DNA from: a virus | Strand: one strand, 5' to 3' | IMG/VR virus record: IMGVR_UViG_3300037961_004308 | Span: 470 to 25,357 of that record | DNA: 24,888 bases | Part shown: piece by piece, positions 23,301 through 24,888 of the stretch | How positions within the stretch are numbered: the stretch's first letter is position 1 | Layout of the letters: each line of letters begins with the position of its first letter | The notes under the pieces: model-generated | Told to the model about the DNA's origin: nothing | What the model saw: only the letters and a program-made list of their open reading frames with translations | Databases searched by the model: none | Made by a program: the position numbers and the translations under genes

Positions 23301-24888
23301 CAAAAAATAAGATAAAAGTCTACTATAAGAGTGCTTCATTTGATGCTTCAGACGATGGTGATATCGTTACAACCGAATCTTACAATGACTTCGATTATTC
23401 CACTGAAGTTAAAGCAATCAATGGAGTATTGAATACAGATCTCATTGATTTAAGACCAAGAGTTAGCAATTATACTGTATCCGAGGGTTCTAGATCTCCT
23501 CTAGAGTTCCTTGGAAGATCTTTCAATACAACAGGAAATTCAGTTCCAAATATTCTTGCATCTAATGAGACAATCTTCTTAGATTATGCATATTATCAGG
23601 GAAGAGTTGATAGACTTTATCTTCATAAAGATGGGAAGTTCCAATTAAAGTTTGGAACTCCATCAGATGATCCAAGAAGAGCAAGACCAGAGTCACCTGA
23701 TAATGCAATTGAAATTGCTGAGATAGAATATCCACCATATCTCCATAATGTACAACAAGCATCCATTAGATTCTTGAAGTACAAGAGATATCAGATGAAA
23801 GATATCAAAAAACTTGAGGATAGAATTAGAAACTTAGAGTATTATACTCAACTTTCTATGCTGGAAACAACCACAGCAAATCAGTTCATTCCTGATGGTA
23901 ATGGTCTTAATAGATTTAAGTCTGGTTTCTTTGTAGATAATTTTACATCTTTTAGCACCCAAGATTTGAGACTTGGTAAAAAGAATAGTATTGATCAGAC
24001 AAATCAAACCCTTAGACCAATACATAGCACCAACACATTTACATTAATGACTGGACCTGTTGTTGATGTAGATACCACTGCAGACAAGAGGACTTCTGCT
24101 ATAGAGGGAAGCAATGTTAGAAAAGATAATGATATTATTAGTCTTGATTATTCTGATGTTGAATTTATATCACAAACTTTTGCAACTAGAACTGAAAGTG
24201 TAACTCCTTTCTTAATTAGTTTCTGGCAAGGTACTATTGAACTTGTTCCTTCATCCGACAACTGGGTCACTCAAAATAGAACAAAAGCAAGAACCATTGA
24301 TACCATTGGTAATTACTCTCAGATTATGTCTGAGGCTGAAGAGAAATATGGTGTTGATCCCGAAACTGGATTTGCTGCCGAAATATGGAATTCTTGGGAA
24401 ACAAATTGGTCTGGTACTTTCTCAACAGAGTCCCGTACTAGAACTGATGAGACTTCATCTAGTCGCACTTTTGGTCGCGGTGGATGGATTAATGGTGGTA
24501 GCGGCGGACCTGCTGCTTGGGTTAGACAAACCACCACTCAAACAGTTGAGCAGGATGTGACTGATACGATTGAAAGTGGAACTAAGTCAAGATCCGGTAC
24601 ACAGTATCAGGTTGTTGAAACTTTTGAAGAAGTTTCTGTTGGTGATAAAGTTCTCAGCACCGAAGTTATTTCTACAGTAAGATCAAGAAATGTTGAATTC
24701 TATGCAGCGAACTTAAAACCAAGCACTAGAATCTATGCTTTCTTTGATGGTAAGGATGTCACAAAGTATTGTGTTCCTAAACTAATCGAAATCACAATGA
24801 GTTCTGGTGTGTTCCAGGTCGGTGAGACAGTTGAAGGTAGAGTTATCGACAAGGGTCTTGGAGAGGAAGGAAAGGATACAAATCCTAG
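20333..24888 (+). CDS. Large DUF4815-type structural protein, 3' end missing
   Basis: An uninterrupted frame from the ATG at 20333 runs to the edge of the window: 1518 codons and a partial one, no stop. The N-terminus (VAPYFDDFD, then HKVLFKPGYPVQARELTTLQS, residues 9-43) is the start typical of DUF4815 phage tail proteins. Residues 1160-1172 hold KLEDRIRNLEYYT, part of a likely coiled coil. The segment W1352-N-S-W-E-T-N-W1359 is a Trp-rich motif that I associate with the same family. In between are Thr/Val/Gly-rich beta repeats such as TTVVGVTTVAG. The location after gp8 is that of gp9/gp10 in T4, so a baseplate-to-fibre connector or tail spike base is inferred, but I see no sequence likeness to those. 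No ribosome site stands out; the start follows gp8 by six bases. Confidence 0.85.
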   Translation, partial: MPQQTNLNVAPYFDDFDATNDYHKVLFKPGYPVQARELTTLQSILQNQVEKFGQHFFKEGAKVIPGNTGYSQLYYAVQLANTFQGVPIEAYVDQLVGTTITGQTSGVTAVVDSVLSAADSERDSVTLYIAYQGSSTADNTTQTFSDGESLTCNTVLASGLLGNSTIAAGTPFANTIPANSTATGSVFQIENGVYFIRGYFVNVNKESLVLDQYSNTPSYRIGLFINEEIVNANTDESLNDNSQGFNNYGAPGADRLKISVSLFKKSLDDFDDDNFILLATVVNGVLQTPSRRGSARGDGAVFFDDLEDVLARRTYDESGHYIVKPFNVNIVNSLNNNLGNQGLYEEGQFTASGSTPTPDLAICRISPGKAYVRGYEIETISPVFIDVPKPRTTRTIENQFFPYSTGPTLKLNSVYRSPTVGVGNTYILSLRDQRVGVNSETAPGKEIGLARVFDFRLESGSYNTSFPQENEWGMSMYDIQPFTELTVNSPIELTIPAYVEGNSSGATGFLRSPVQTGTALTVYDQKGKFVKNEVLIFRSGISTQETTKNRVVTDISSFGISDVKSVYSNTGIVFGPNGSAISGINTFSANVVQTPKLTIGVASVTTLSGVSTISSANALFPGDIKVNNLLQYSDLSTSEDPILARVVGVTTTQVTVVGVTTVAGVANGKLPTTDFAASDLKIVSTELDSSSDTTFYTQLPHENIAVVDLTEAELTIRKIFTVNIENNRLSSTSASAITLPQGEVYLSYSDERYSLIRSDGTTEPLTADKFSFSSDLRELQIRGLGSNNEGAQLIVTVRKNSVKAKKKIKDRVKSLVVDKSINPASGIGSTTSNDGLSYGNYPFGTRVQDSIISLNVPDIIEIHGIYETENVNLTDANFGAPEMVLTQLNGPSASTGDMIIGELMVGQTSGAVAVFAEIKNSTTLRYIPKNNFKFVEGETVVFQETSISGGVSSLNTTSFNISSNYTFASGQRSTIYNHGSLTRKTDSESPKNKIKVYYKSASFDASDDGDIVTTESYNDFDYSTEVKAINGVLNTDLIDLRPRVSNYTVSEGSRSPLEFLGRSFNTTGNSVPNILASNETIFLDYAYYQGRVDRLYLHKDGKFQLKFGTPSDDPRRARPESPDNAIEIAEIEYPPYLHNVQQASIRFLKYKRYQMKDIKKLEDRIRNLEYYTQLSMLETTTANQFIPDGNGLNRFKSGFFVDNFTSFSTQDLRLGKKNSIDQTNQTLRPIHSTNTFTLMTGPVVDVDTTADKRTSAIEGSNVRKDNDIISLDYSDVEFISQTFATRTESVTPFLISFWQGTIELVPSSDNWVTQNRTKARTIDTIGNYSQIMSEAEEKYGVDPETGFAAEIWNSWETNWSGTFSTESRTRTDETSSSRTFGRGGWINGGSGGPAAWVRQTTTQTVEQDVTDTIESGTKSRSGTQYQVVETFEEVSVGDKVLSTEVISTVRSRNVEFYAANLKPSTRIYAFFDGKDVTKYCVPKLIEITMSSGVFQVGETVEGRVIDKGLGEEGKDTNP

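Noticed and set aside
24237-24560. 107-codon forward frame near the right end
   Set aside because: It is a shifted frame within the long DUF4815-type gene, whose own frame stays open and coherent through this stretch.

Overview
The window looks like part of the genome of a T4-like cyanophage (a myovirus of marine Synechococcus or Prochlorococcus). This rests on four things. Three genes match T4 baseplate wedge proteins and stand in wedge order (gp25, gp6, then gp8 downstream). A giant gene between gp6 and gp8 carries a gp7-like module. Late-promoter motifs of the NATAAATA type precede the structural genes. Several small genes resemble cyanophage-specific hypotheticals that I know only from memory. 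No RNA polymerase, photosynthesis gene, tRNA, integrase or CRISPR array is visible.

Region 1 (1-2400) is a cassette of small genes separated by regulatory DNA. It holds a 58-aa gene (369-545), a 106-aa gene (645-965), a 72-aa gene (1195-1413), a 255-aa GT-A-fold glycosyltransferase-like gene (1462-2229) and a 43-aa very basic protein (2241-2372). The first two genes are clearly richer in GC than the rest; the second is about 60% GC against roughly 27-37% in two lines sampled from the giant gene. Strong host-type sigma-70 promoters precede the genes: TTGACA-17-TATACT, TTGATC-16-TATTCT, TTGACA-17-TATTAT and a perfect TTGACA-17-TATAAT. Three of them share an odd architecture in which inverted-repeat arms of unrelated sequence put the -35 box in the loop, and the right arm always ends exactly one base before the -10 box. 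This is the most unusual non-coding signal I found.

Region 2 (2400-3395) holds three tightly packed hypothetical genes (227, 50 and 50 aa) that lead into the structural block.

Region 3 (3394-24888) is a late structural operon. It begins with a GATAAATA motif, gp25 (GTG start) and gp6. A single 4271-residue gene follows and fills about half the window. Its N-terminus carries the gp7-type wedge signature, and the rest is a mosaic of repeated beta-rich modules with an embedded YHYH-like domain whose histidines are lost. After a second late motif come a gp8-family wedge protein enlarged by one of the same modules and a DUF4815-type structural protein that runs off the right edge with 1518 codons read. 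Together these should form the baseplate periphery and the base of the host-contact apparatus. Family assignments come from remembered sequences and motifs; no database search was possible.
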